The notes under the pieces are model-generated. The model was not told the DNA's origin, searched no databases, and worked only from the letters and a program-made list of their open reading frames with translations. The translations under genes and the position numbers were made by a program. This document shows, one piece after another, positions 27,367 through 35,123 of a stretch of 64,000 bases of DNA (within the stretch, counting starts at the first letter, position 1; every line of letters begins with the position of its first letter). This DNA comes from Akkermansia muciniphila (GTDB taxonomy: Bacteria; Verrucomicrobiota; Verrucomicrobiia; Verrucomicrobiales; Akkermansiaceae): positions 350,743 to 414,742 of the forward strand of contig NZ_PJKB01000003.1 in assembly GCF_002884975.1 (NCBI RefSeq), in the 5' to 3' direction.

Positions 27367-29448
27367 ATGAGCAAATGCCTATCTGAAAACTTTTGTTCAC
27401 CTCCTCTCCACCAGACCGGAAATACCGCCCATGGCGCCTACCTTCCGCACATTGACGGTCTGCGCACCTTTGCCGTACTGGCCGTTGTCCTGTACCATCT
27501 GCTGGAATGGGCCTGCCCCGGGGGATACACGGGCGTAGACATCTTCTTCGTCATCTCCGGCTACCTGATCGGCGGCGGCCTGGTCCGCAGCCTGAAAGAG
27601 GACTCCTTCTCCCTTTCCTCCTTTTACTGCCGCAGAATCAGGCGCATCATGCCCGCCTACTTCTGCCTGATTGCGGTGGTGCTGGCCTTCGGCTGCGTGG
27701 TGCTGGACTGCGACGACCTGCGCACCCTGGGCAGAACGGTGAGATCCAGCGCGCTTTTCATCACCAACACTTATTTCAGCAGGACCGCAGGGGATTATTT
27801 CAGCCCCGCCGCGGAAGAAAACCCCCTCCTGAACCTGTGGTCCCTGAGCGTGGAAGAACAATTTTACCTGGCCATCCCGCTCACCCTGTGGCTGCTCTGG
27901 AAATTCAGGAAAAACGCCGTCGCGCCCGTCCTCTGCGGAGCCCTGGCGCTTTCCCTGTTTGCCGCCGTCCATCACATGGAGCATCTGGAACACAACAAAG
28001 CCTTCTACCTGCTCTACTCCCGCGCCTGGGAACTCCTGGCGGGCTGCCTGCTGGCCCTGGCTCCCGCGGCGGCGGAGCAGGGACGTGGAAGAAGCTGGCT
28101 GCGCCTGGCGGGGTGGGCAGGCATCCTGCTTCCCTTTGCCTGTTATACCGCTTCCACGCCCTTTCCCGGGTATGCGGCCATTCCTTCCGTCGCGGGTGCG
28201 GCCCTCCTGATCCGCTACGGAAGCCATGGCTGGTCCGGGCGCATCCTCAAACATCCCCTCAGCACGGGCATCGGCAAAATCTCTTACTCCCTGTATCTGT
28301 GGCACTGGCCCGTCATCGTGTACTGGACCTATATCTGCTTCAATGACTGCAGCCCGTGGGACTATGCCGGCATGATTGCGGCCTCCTTCCTTCTGGCCTT
28401 CCTCTCCTGGAAATTCGTGGAAACCCCCTTCCGTGCCGGAGCCGCGTGGTGGAAACCCGGAAAAGCCTTCCTTCTCACGGCATCCGGCTGCCTCATGCTG
28501 GGCTTTGCGGGAGAATGGCTCAAATGGACGGACGGCGCACGGGACTACTGGCATGTTGCCGCCAACAACATATCATTCCCGGAATACTGGAAAGGCCCGG
28601 CCTTCCCGCCCTCCTTCGGCATCACCCCCCCTGACCGGGCAGTCGTGGAAAAAGGGAATGCCATTCAGCCCAATCATCCTGAACTCGGGGATGTGACGGA
28701 CTATCCCTTCGTCCTGCTGGGTAAAAACGGGGAGCCGCCTTCCTTCCTGCTCATGGGGGACAGCCACGCCATGGCCAGTTCCCCCGGCTTTGATGACGCC
28801 GCACGGCTTCTGCACCGCTCAGGCCTGTTCTACCGGGCGCGGCTGTGCCCGTTAAGCGGCATCTCGGATTCCGGGGACACTGATTCCCTCACGCTCCTGC
28901 GCATGATGTACCCCCACTGGGAGCACAATATGGACCTGATTCTGGATTGGCTGGAAAGCACTCCCCGGATTCACACCGTATTCATCCACAACCGGTGGAT
29001 TGAACTGGTCAACAGCCACCGGGACGCGCGCCTGAAACAACTGGTGGCGGACGGCCTGCGCCACACCTGCGCGCGTCTTCACAAAGCCGGCAAGCAAATC
29101 GTGCTGCTGGGGCCCGTGCCGGAATGGACCTTCGGTCCGCGCAAGCTCATGCGGCGCAATGCCCTGCTGAACGCCAACCGGGCGGACCGCCTGCTGGGCG
29201 GGGACTTCACCACGCGGCAGCGCCCCGTATTCGCCCTTCTGAAACACATGGAATCTACAGGCTTGTGCCGCTTTATTCCCCTCCACAGCGCCTTCCATAA
29301 AGACGGGCAATGGCTGGAGGAGGACATGGGCAACCTGATGTACTGTGATGACAACCATCTTTCCCCCTACGGCTCCAGAAAAATGGTCTCCCGCATCATT
29401 GACCAGCTTTTCCCGGATCCAGGTCTGGAAAGCACGGCGTCCAACTGA
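27367..29448 (+). CDS. acyltransferase-3/SGNH fusion, surface glycan O-acylation
   Basis: The 693-residue membrane protein combines two domains. Residues about 25-370 form the acyltransferase-3 domain (HIDGLRTFAVLAVVLYHLLE, SGYLIGG, RRIRRIMPAYF, LWSLSVEEQFYLA) with roughly ten helices. The periplasmic C-terminal part, about 440-690, has an SGNH-type start LLMGDSHAMASS and a late DDNHLSPYGS. OafA-type fusions transfer acetyl groups to O-antigen or peptidoglycan sugars. ATG 27367 is preferred over a GTG at 27349. It sits between two GT10 genes, so it probably decorates the same glycan. Confidence 0.93.
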   Translation: MSKCLSENFCSPPLHQTGNTAHGAYLPHIDGLRTFAVLAVVLYHLLEWACPGGYTGVDIFFVISGYLIGGGLVRSLKEDSFSLSSFYCRRIRRIMPAYFCLIAVVLAFGCVVLDCDDLRTLGRTVRSSALFITNTYFSRTAGDYFSPAAEENPLLNLWSLSVEEQFYLAIPLTLWLLWKFRKNAVAPVLCGALALSLFAAVHHMEHLEHNKAFYLLYSRAWELLAGCLLALAPAAAEQGRGRSWLRLAGWAGILLPFACYTASTPFPGYAAIPSVAGAALLIRYGSHGWSGRILKHPLSTGIGKISYSLYLWHWPVIVYWTYICFNDCSPWDYAGMIAASFLLAFLSWKFVETPFRAGAAWWKPGKAFLLTASGCLMLGFAGEWLKWTDGARDYWHVAANNISFPEYWKGPAFPPSFGITPPDRAVVEKGNAIQPNHPELGDVTDYPFVLLGKNGEPPSFLLMGDSHAMASSPGFDDAARLLHRSGLFYRARLCPLSGISDSGDTDSLTLLRMMYPHWEHNMDLILDWLESTPRIHTVFIHNRWIELVNSHRDARLKQLVADGLRHTCARLHKAGKQIVLLGPVPEWTFGPRKLMRRNALLNANRADRLLGGDFTTRQRPVFALLKHMESTGLCRFIPLHSAFHKDGQWLEEDMGNLMYCDDNHLSPYGSRKMVSRIIDQLFPDPGLESTASN

Positions 29449-29475
29449 CGGAGCTTTCCTGCCGGAAGCCCCAAT

Positions 29476-29512
29476 CCTTTGACATTGACAAGGCAGGAAG
29501 GCCCCATACACT
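29476..29512 (+). promoter_or_regulatory. promoter of the second GT10 gene
   Basis: TTGACA (29485-29490), a 16-base spacer and TACACT (29507-29512). Near-duplicate of the block at 26219-26255, with five differences in 37 positions. The start site would be near 29519, where a small reading frame begins. Confidence 0.65.
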
Positions 29513-29518
29513 GACGCC

Positions 29519-29608
29519 ATGCAAGCAGCGCTGCGGCGGCGCTTCCGGAAAGATTCCCGGAATCCGGCGGCAGGCCCGTGCACCTTTTCAACGCCTATAC
29601 TTTCATGA
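29519..29608 (+). CDS. possible 29-residue leader peptide
   Basis: ATG 29519 opens a 29-codon frame (MQAALRRRFRKDSRNPAAG...) whose TGA overlaps the ATG of the second GT10 gene (29605). It begins right at the predicted transcription start. The peptide is Arg-rich, with no known family and no ribosome binding site. It may be a translationally coupled leader or a chance frame. Confidence 0.25.
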   Translation: MQAALRRRFRKDSRNPAAGPCTFSTPILS

Positions 29609-30630
29609 CGGATTCCCCCCGCCCCACACGCATCAAGGTCATCAGAAAATCCACCAAGGCCTCCCCGGACAAAACGGAAACCCTGCTGTGGGGTAACTGC
29701 CTGTTCTGCACGGACGCCGCCATGACGGATTACGACTGGGTGCTGGTGTATGATGAATTTCCAAGGCATTCCGTAGGCACCATCAAGGATGAAACGGAGC
29801 CCCTGCTCTGCCCTCCGGACCAAACCATCCTGATCACGGTGGAACCTCCGTCCATCAAGATCTACAGCCGGGCGTACACCAGCCAGTTCGGCACCGTTCT
29901 TACCACCCACTCCTCCCGGGACCTGCCGCACCCCAACCACACCTTGGGCCGCGGCTGCCTGGAATGGCTGTACATCAAGCCCATGCAGGAGATCCTGGAC
30001 CAGACGGAATTCCCGAAGACAAAAATGCTTTCCACCATCTGCTCCGCCAAGCAGCACACGCATACCATGCATAAAATGCGTTATGACCTCACACGCTACC
30101 TGGCGGACCATCTGCCGGAGCTGGACTGGTTCGGGCACGGCATTCAGGAAATAGAAAACAAAACCGTCGCCATGGATGACTACAAATACCATCTGTGCGT
30201 GGAAAACCACCTGGAGCCCCATCACTGGACGGAAAAGCTGTCTGACGCCTTTGTCGCCATGACCCTTCCCTTCTACGCAGGGGATCCGCTGGCAACGGAA
30301 TGCTTTCCGCCGGAAAGCTTCATCCCCATCCCGCTGGACAACCCGCAGAAAGCCTTTGAAATCATCCGCAAGGCCATGGACGGCGGAGAATATGAAAAAC
30401 GCCTCCCCGCCATCCGGGAGGCGCGCCGCCTGGTGCTGGAAAAATACAACATGTTCGCCCAGACGGCGGCGGTCATCCGCAACCACCGGGGAACCGGAAC
30501 CGTCCGCCCCGGCGCCACGCTGAAGGGGCGCCATGTCCTGCGGAAAAACCCGCTCAACGCCATCCGGGAGCTGGCGGACACCGTGGCCTATAAAATCAGG
30601 TCGCGCGGCAAGCGCGGCACCGGAGCGTAA
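29605..30630 (+). CDS. second GT10-family glycosyltransferase
   Basis: The 341-residue protein has the GT10 C-terminal core in a diverged form: YKYHLCVENHLEPHHWTEKL followed by MTLPFYAGDPLATECFP, which aligns with the FAxEN...TEK...PxYWGDP pattern. An upstream GRGCLEWLYIKPM segment and a basic C-terminus (RSRGKRG) follow the family plan. The sequence is quite different from the GT10 at 26283, so it is not a recent copy, although the promoters are nearly identical. ATG 29605 is preferred to a GTG at 29578. It is probably a fucosyltransferase; another donor cannot be excluded. Confidence 0.85.
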   Translation: MTDSPRPTRIKVIRKSTKASPDKTETLLWGNCLFCTDAAMTDYDWVLVYDEFPRHSVGTIKDETEPLLCPPDQTILITVEPPSIKIYSRAYTSQFGTVLTTHSSRDLPHPNHTLGRGCLEWLYIKPMQEILDQTEFPKTKMLSTICSAKQHTHTMHKMRYDLTRYLADHLPELDWFGHGIQEIENKTVAMDDYKYHLCVENHLEPHHWTEKLSDAFVAMTLPFYAGDPLATECFPPESFIPIPLDNPQKAFEIIRKAMDGGEYEKRLPAIREARRLVLEKYNMFAQTAAVIRNHRGTGTVRPGATLKGRHVLRKNPLNAIRELADTVAYKIRSRGKRGTGA

Positions 30631-30667
30631 CCCGGATTCCGGCCCCGGGCACGCCTTCCGGCATACC

Positions 30668-31180
30668 CTACCAGTAAATGGAGCTGCTGGACGGCATCCT
30701 GCCGATGGCCTTGCGGCAGGCGGAACGGGCCGCTTCCGAACGGTGGAAAGATTCGGAAGGAACGCTTTCCCCCTGGTATTCAGCCAGCTTCCGGCCCGCC
30801 AAATTATGCACGGTCACGGTAACCTTCGTCTTGTAGCCGGGCCGCGTATTGGGACCGGGCAGCGTGGTAAAATAATTCCCGTTGCGAATCAGCACATGCT
30901 CCTGCGACGTCTTGCTGACGGTCGCCACGGCCCCGTAGCCATTCTCTCCGGGATACATGACCCGGAACCCCTTGGACGACAGGGAGGCCGCAGCCGTATC
31001 CGCCATCTCCCAGTCGGAGCACTGGACCCTGATCTTGCGGTACTTGACCCGTCGTTCGGCGGCGGCCCGCTGATTCTGTTCCAGCTCCCGGTTAAACTGG
31101 GCCCACTCTTCCGCCGTGCAGGCAGCCAGGCTGGCAAACACGGCCGCCGCGGCCCATCTGGTCCAAATTGCGTATTTCAT
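30668..31180 (-). CDS. predicted lipoprotein, unknown function
   Basis: The 170-residue product has a signal peptide with lipobox SLAAC (Cys21). It is followed by a charged helix (about 22-48) and a mixed alpha/beta region with YRKIRVQCSDWEMADTAAASL, as in proteins that pack a small ferredoxin-like fold. The C-terminus is Ser-rich. I do not recognise the family. It is convergent with the GT10 gene, with a 37-base gap. Confidence 0.7.
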   Translation of the reverse strand: MKYAIWTRWAAAAVFASLAACTAEEWAQFNRELEQNQRAAAERRVKYRKIRVQCSDWEMADTAAASLSSKGFRVMYPGENGYGAVATVSKTSQEHVLIRNGNYFTTLPGPNTRPGYKTKVTVTVHNLAGRKLAEYQGESVPSESFHRSEAARSACRKAIGRMPSSSSIYW

Positions 31181-31264
31181 TATATAAACAGGTACAAGTT
31201 CCCCCTCCAGCCTGAACCCGGTTCAAGCCGTTCGGAAAGCAGATGACCCGCCAAGGAAAAAACC

Positions 31265-31498
31265 TTAGTCGGACTTGCGGGAGGCGTGCTTCCTGGCCCG
31301 TTCCTCCTCCTTCTGCTTCTTCAGGTCTTCCTTCATTTTGGCCTTCTCCTCGGAATCCAGCTTGCCATCCTTGTTGGTATCATATTTTTCAAGGAGGGCG
31401 GCCTTCTTTTCCGCGGAAGTCATTCTCTTGGGAGCGTCTTCCTCCGCCATGGACGGCATGGCGAACGCAGCGGCCAGAACAATAAGCAAATACTTCAT
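31265..31498 (-). CDS. secreted EF-hand protein
   Basis: The 77-residue product from ATG 31498 has a signal peptide cleaved after PSMA. It contains a canonical EF-hand loop, DTNKDGKLDSEE, with Asp/Asn/Asp/Lys/Asp/Glu at the Ca2+ positions. A highly charged Lys/Glu helix follows. Such one-EF-hand proteins are usually periplasmic Ca2+ binders. It lies between two envelope-related minus-strand genes with separate spacing and may be its own unit. Confidence 0.8.
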   Translation of the reverse strand: MKYLLIVLAAAFAMPSMAEEDAPKRMTSAEKKAALLEKYDTNKDGKLDSEEKAKMKEDLKKQKEEERARKHASRKSD

Positions 31499-31624
31499 GA
31501 TAAAATGGGGGTTCTTAAACAATCCTCTTCTACTCCCGCACGTTCCTCTTGTCTCTCTTTTTTTGGTAATGCATGTAAATTACCCTGCCATGCGCCCTTT
31601 CCGCTGCGTGAACGGCTCTCCGGC

Positions 31625-33490
31625 CTAAGACTTTGCGAAGGGAAAAAACAGCGGGATCACCACCACCATGACCAGGCCCATGATCACCTGGAGCGGCACG
31701 CCCACCTTCACGTAATCCATGAACGTGTACTTTCCGGCGGGCATGACCAGCGCGTTAGGCGGCGTGGAGAAGGGGGAGGCAAAGCACATGCTGGTGCCCA
31801 CGGAAACCGCCAGCAGCAGCGGATAAGGGCTAATGCCCATGCTTACCGCGGATTGCAGGGCGATGGGAGCCAGCAGCACCGCCGTGGCCGTATTGCTGAT
31901 GAACATGGTCAGCAGGGAGGCCGTGAAATAAACGCCCGCCATCAGGGCCAGCGGGCCGAAGCCTCCCAGCCCGGCCACCAGCCCGTGGGAGATGACCTCC
32001 GAGGTGCCCGTCTTCTCCAGCGCCACGGACATGGGAAGCATGGCGGCAATCAGCACAATGCTTTCCCAGTTGATGGTCCGGTACGCTTCCTCCACGTTGC
32101 GCAGGCAGCCGCACAGCACCATGAGGACGGCGGCAATCAGCACCGCCGCCACCGTTGGCACCCAGTTAAATACCATGGCGGCGATCATCAGCAGCATGAT
32201 GCCAGCGGCCAGCGGGGCCTTGTGCGTCAGGGTCACCTTGGACGCCTCCGCCAGAGGCTGCCCCACCACCACCCATTCAAAGGTCTTTTCACTCAGGCGC
32301 GCAATATCCGCCCAGGTCCCTTGAACCAGCAGCGTATCCCCGTACTGGAGCTTGACGTCCTTCAAATTGTGGAAAATGTAATGGTTGTCCCGCTGGATAG
32401 CCAGAATATTGACCCCGTACTTGGCGCGCAGTCCGGAAGACTTCACGGGCATGTTGATGAGGTCCGAGTTGCGCATGAGCAGCATTTCCGCAATGCCTAT
32501 CTCGTCAAACTTCAATTTGCTTTTCAGCATGGAGTCCGTATCTTCCGACGTCTTCCGGTTGATCATCTCCGCCCCGCATTCCCGCGCAAACCGGTCCACG
32601 TCCTCAAACTCCCCCATCACGTAAATGACATCCCCCCTGGCCACCCGCGTGTCTGAGCCCGCCATGCTCTGGCTGACCGTCTGCAGGAAGGAATGCCGGC
32701 TGGAATGCCTGCGGCGCACTTCCACAATGTTCACGTGGTAGCGGTCCGGAATATGGAGGTCATGCAGGGGGTTCTCCGTCAGGGCGGAATCCTCCACCAC
32801 CCGGAGGCGGTAAAGATTGTTGATAATCTGGTACTCGTCAATCAACTGGCTGAGGGACTTGCCCTTGGCCTCCTGTTCCGTCTTGTCGTCATGATGGCCC
32901 AGGAACTTCCTGCTGAGAGGGATCAGTACCAGAACGCCCGTCACGATGCAGATGAGGCCGATGGGGGTGAACGAAAAAAAGCCCAGTCCTTCCATTCCCG
33001 CTTCCTGGAGCTGGTTGTTGATAACCAGGTTGGGGGGCGTGCCGATCAGCGTCAGCATGCCGCCCATGCTGCTGGCAAACGCCATGGGCATGAGCAGGCG
33101 GCTGGTCTGGATACCGCCGTCCGCGGCCAGGCTCACCAGAATGGGCAGCATCAGCGCCACCGTTCCCGTATTGCTGACAAACGCGCCGATACCCGCCGTG
33201 ACAAGCATGGTCAGCACCAGCAGGCGCAGCTCGCTCTTGCCGGCCAGCTTCATGATCCTGCCGCCCAGCATCTTCGCCAGCCCCGTCCGGAAAATGGCTC
33301 CCCCCACCACAAAAAGCCCTACCATCATGACCACGATGGAATTGGAAAACCCGGAAAGCGCCTGGTCCGGGCTTAAAATCCCGAATACGATCAGGCACAG
33401 CAGGGAACAGAGCGCGACAATATCCGAACGGATTTTCCCCTGAACGAACAAAACGGCGGATACTCCCAGAATGAGCAGCGTGGTCAACAT
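31625..33490 (-). CDS. SLC13/DASS-family permease with TrkA-C domains
   Basis: The 621-residue membrane protein has two sets of hydrophobic helices, with ISNTATAVLLAPIA and FVSNTGTVALMLPI as the SNT signature of the DASS family. Between them (about residues 200-390) lie two TrkA-C-like regulatory domains with VARGDVIYVMGEFEDVDRFA and LQYGDTLLVQGTWADIARL. Family members transport dicarboxylates, sulfate or phosphate with Na+; the substrate is not assigned here. ATG 33490 is preferred over an upstream start that lacks a hydrophobic beginning. Confidence 0.92.
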   Translation of the reverse strand: MLTTLLILGVSAVLFVQGKIRSDIVALCSLLCLIVFGILSPDQALSGFSNSIVVMMVGLFVVGGAIFRTGLAKMLGGRIMKLAGKSELRLLVLTMLVTAGIGAFVSNTGTVALMLPILVSLAADGGIQTSRLLMPMAFASSMGGMLTLIGTPPNLVINNQLQEAGMEGLGFFSFTPIGLICIVTGVLVLIPLSRKFLGHHDDKTEQEAKGKSLSQLIDEYQIINNLYRLRVVEDSALTENPLHDLHIPDRYHVNIVEVRRRHSSRHSFLQTVSQSMAGSDTRVARGDVIYVMGEFEDVDRFARECGAEMINRKTSEDTDSMLKSKLKFDEIGIAEMLLMRNSDLINMPVKSSGLRAKYGVNILAIQRDNHYIFHNLKDVKLQYGDTLLVQGTWADIARLSEKTFEWVVVGQPLAEASKVTLTHKAPLAAGIMLLMIAAMVFNWVPTVAAVLIAAVLMVLCGCLRNVEEAYRTINWESIVLIAAMLPMSVALEKTGTSEVISHGLVAGLGGFGPLALMAGVYFTASLLTMFISNTATAVLLAPIALQSAVSMGISPYPLLLAVSVGTSMCFASPFSTPPNALVMPAGKYTFMDYVKVGVPLQVIMGLVMVVVIPLFFPFAKS

Positions 33491-33676
33491 GTCAATAAAC
33501 GGCAAAGGTGAAAATAGGGAAAGGAAGTTTCTAACATGTCCCGCACGCCTTGTCGATAGGCTGAACAAGTCATCCGCGCGGCATCTTCCGCTCCGTGATC
33601 CGTCCGGGAAAAGGGCCATGCGCCGCGCATGCTGCGCTGTCCCCGGGCATCATGAATCCGCAACGGCGCGCGCAAT

Positions 33677-33708
33677 AAAAAACGCGTTCCCGGAAAGAAC
33701 GCGCTTTA
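33677..33708 (-). terminator. terminator of tRNA-Tyr
   Basis: On the minus strand CGCGTTC pairs with GAACGCG (33697-33703 with 33683-33689). AAAG/TTTT pairs extend the stem and a T-rich end follows. It stands 12 bases behind the CCA end of the tRNA. Confidence 0.75.
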
Positions 33709-33719
33709 AAAAAGAAAAG

Positions 33720-33805
33720 TGGTGGGTAGAGAAGGATTCGAACCTTCGAAAGCGAATGCTAACAGATTTACAGTCTGCCCCCTTTGACCGCTCGGGAATC
33801 TACCC
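33720..33805 (-). tRNA. tRNA-Tyr (GUA)
   Basis: An 86-base cloverleaf on the minus strand. The acceptor stem GGGTAGA/TCTACCC is followed by discriminator A and an encoded CCA. The anticodon arm ACTGTAAATC reads GUA. A long variable arm, as in bacterial tRNA-Tyr, and the T-arm GGTTCGAATCC are present. Confidence 0.96.
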
Positions 33806-33958
33806 ACTTGAAGTGATGTGCGGCGAATGTATAAGGATTCCCGCGCCTTAGCAAGTTTTTTTTATAAAAAGTGGGTACGCCCAACGGCAGGAAATCCCTA
33901 TGCCGCAATCATGCCTCCAGACAGGCAATGAAAGGGCGCCGAAGCCCGGAACGCCGTC

Positions 33959-34444
33959 CTACGGCTCTCCCACATACACCGGAGCGCGGCTGTCCGGGGA
34001 ATCCGAATCCAGCTGCTCCAGCTGGGGCAGGATATTCTCCATGCTTTCCCAGACGGCGGGAACGATTTTGATCCCGGTTCCGGACCGGACGGCAATCATC
34101 AGGGCGTCCGACGGGCGGGCGTCCAGCTCCACCAGCTTGTCCATGACTTCATTGGCGGCCTCCACGGCCACGCGCGCATAAAAAATTTCATCCTTGCGCC
34201 CGTTAATGAGCACCAGCCTCACCCGGCATTCCATGGCGGACAGGAAGTGTCCCAGCAGGGAGGACGTATCCGGCCGCACCGGGCGTTCCCCGTTAAGGAT
34301 GCGCTCCAGCGCCATGCCGTCCGCCAGCTCCATGAAGATAACGCCCACCTTGCCGGACAGCGGATCACGCAGGCATACCCCCGCCCCGGCCCGGGTATAG
34401 AGCAGGGCGTACGGTTCCAGGGTGATCAGCTTTTCATCCGGCAT
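33959..34444 (-). CDS. bifunctional nuclease family protein (DUF151)
   Basis: The 161-residue protein has the DUF151/BFN domain. SSLLGHFLSAMECRVRLVLING, FYARVAVE and ARPSDALMIAVRSGTGI follow one another at about residues 60-135. Family members have been described as RNase/DNase-like proteins in plants and bacteria. The length is normal for a single-domain form. The gene is 20 bases upstream of the gamma carbonic anhydrase gene's stop and probably cotranscribed with it. Confidence 0.88.
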   Translation of the reverse strand: MPDEKLITLEPYALLYTRAGAGVCLRDPLSGKVGVIFMELADGMALERILNGERPVRPDTSSLLGHFLSAMECRVRLVLINGRKDEIFYARVAVEAANEVMDKLVELDARPSDALMIAVRSGTGIKIVPAVWESMENILPQLEQLDSDSPDSRAPVYVGEP

Positions 34445-34463
34445 GGCGGGCGGAAATCAAATG

Positions 34464-35000
34464 TTAAAAACCGGGATTGATGACGCGTTCCGTGTAGCGG
34501 GTAGCCACCTTCACGTATTTTTCAGCCCATTTGCGGTTATTGGCCGCGGATTCCGGCCCCAGGTCCTTCACCACCTTGGCAGGGGAACCCAGCACCAGGG
34601 AATTGGGGGGAATGACGGTGCCCTTGGTGATTAACGCACCCGCGCCCACCACGGACCCCTCACCGATGACCGCACCGTCCAGAATGATGGAACCCATGCC
34701 GATCAGGCAATTATCCTGCACGGTGCACGCATGCAGGATCACTCCGTGGCCCACGGTCACGTAATTACCCACATAGCAGCCGAAGTCGTCCGCCAGGTGG
34801 ATGCAGCTGTTATCCTGGATATTGGAGTAATCCCCAATAACGATCTTGTTGATGTCCGCGCGCAGCGTGGTGTGGTACCAGATGCTGGCGTGTTCTCCAA
34901 TGGTGACATCTCCGATCAGGTCGGCGCTGTCCGCCACAAAAGCGGTATCCGCCACTTTGGGCCAGAAGTTCGCGTAAGGTTCTCTTGACATACAGGTCAT
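34464..35000 (-). CDS. gamma carbonic anhydrase-like hexapeptide protein
   Basis: The 178-residue product forms a left-handed beta-helix, with hexapeptide turns such as IGDVTIGEHASIWYHTTLRADI and VGHGVILHACTVQDN. The three metal-binding His of the gamma-CA/YrdA family appear at HLADDF, GHGVILHA and nearby. Such proteins bind zinc or iron and some hydrate CO2. ATG 34991 is an equally plausible start. Confidence 0.9.
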   Translation of the reverse strand: MTCMSREPYANFWPKVADTAFVADSADLIGDVTIGEHASIWYHTTLRADINKIVIGDYSNIQDNSCIHLADDFGCYVGNYVTVGHGVILHACTVQDNCLIGMGSIILDGAVIGEGSVVGAGALITKGTVIPPNSLVLGSPAKVVKDLGPESAANNRKWAEKYVKVATRYTERVINPGF

Positions 35001-35123
35001 TTATTAGTTGAAGATAAGACAGCATTCCAGCCTAAAAACGTTCATTCCACGGGTATGCCGCAGCCGGAAACGGACACGGCCGCACCTTCTCGGAAATGCA
35101 GGGGACGGGGAAGCGTTGCCGGG

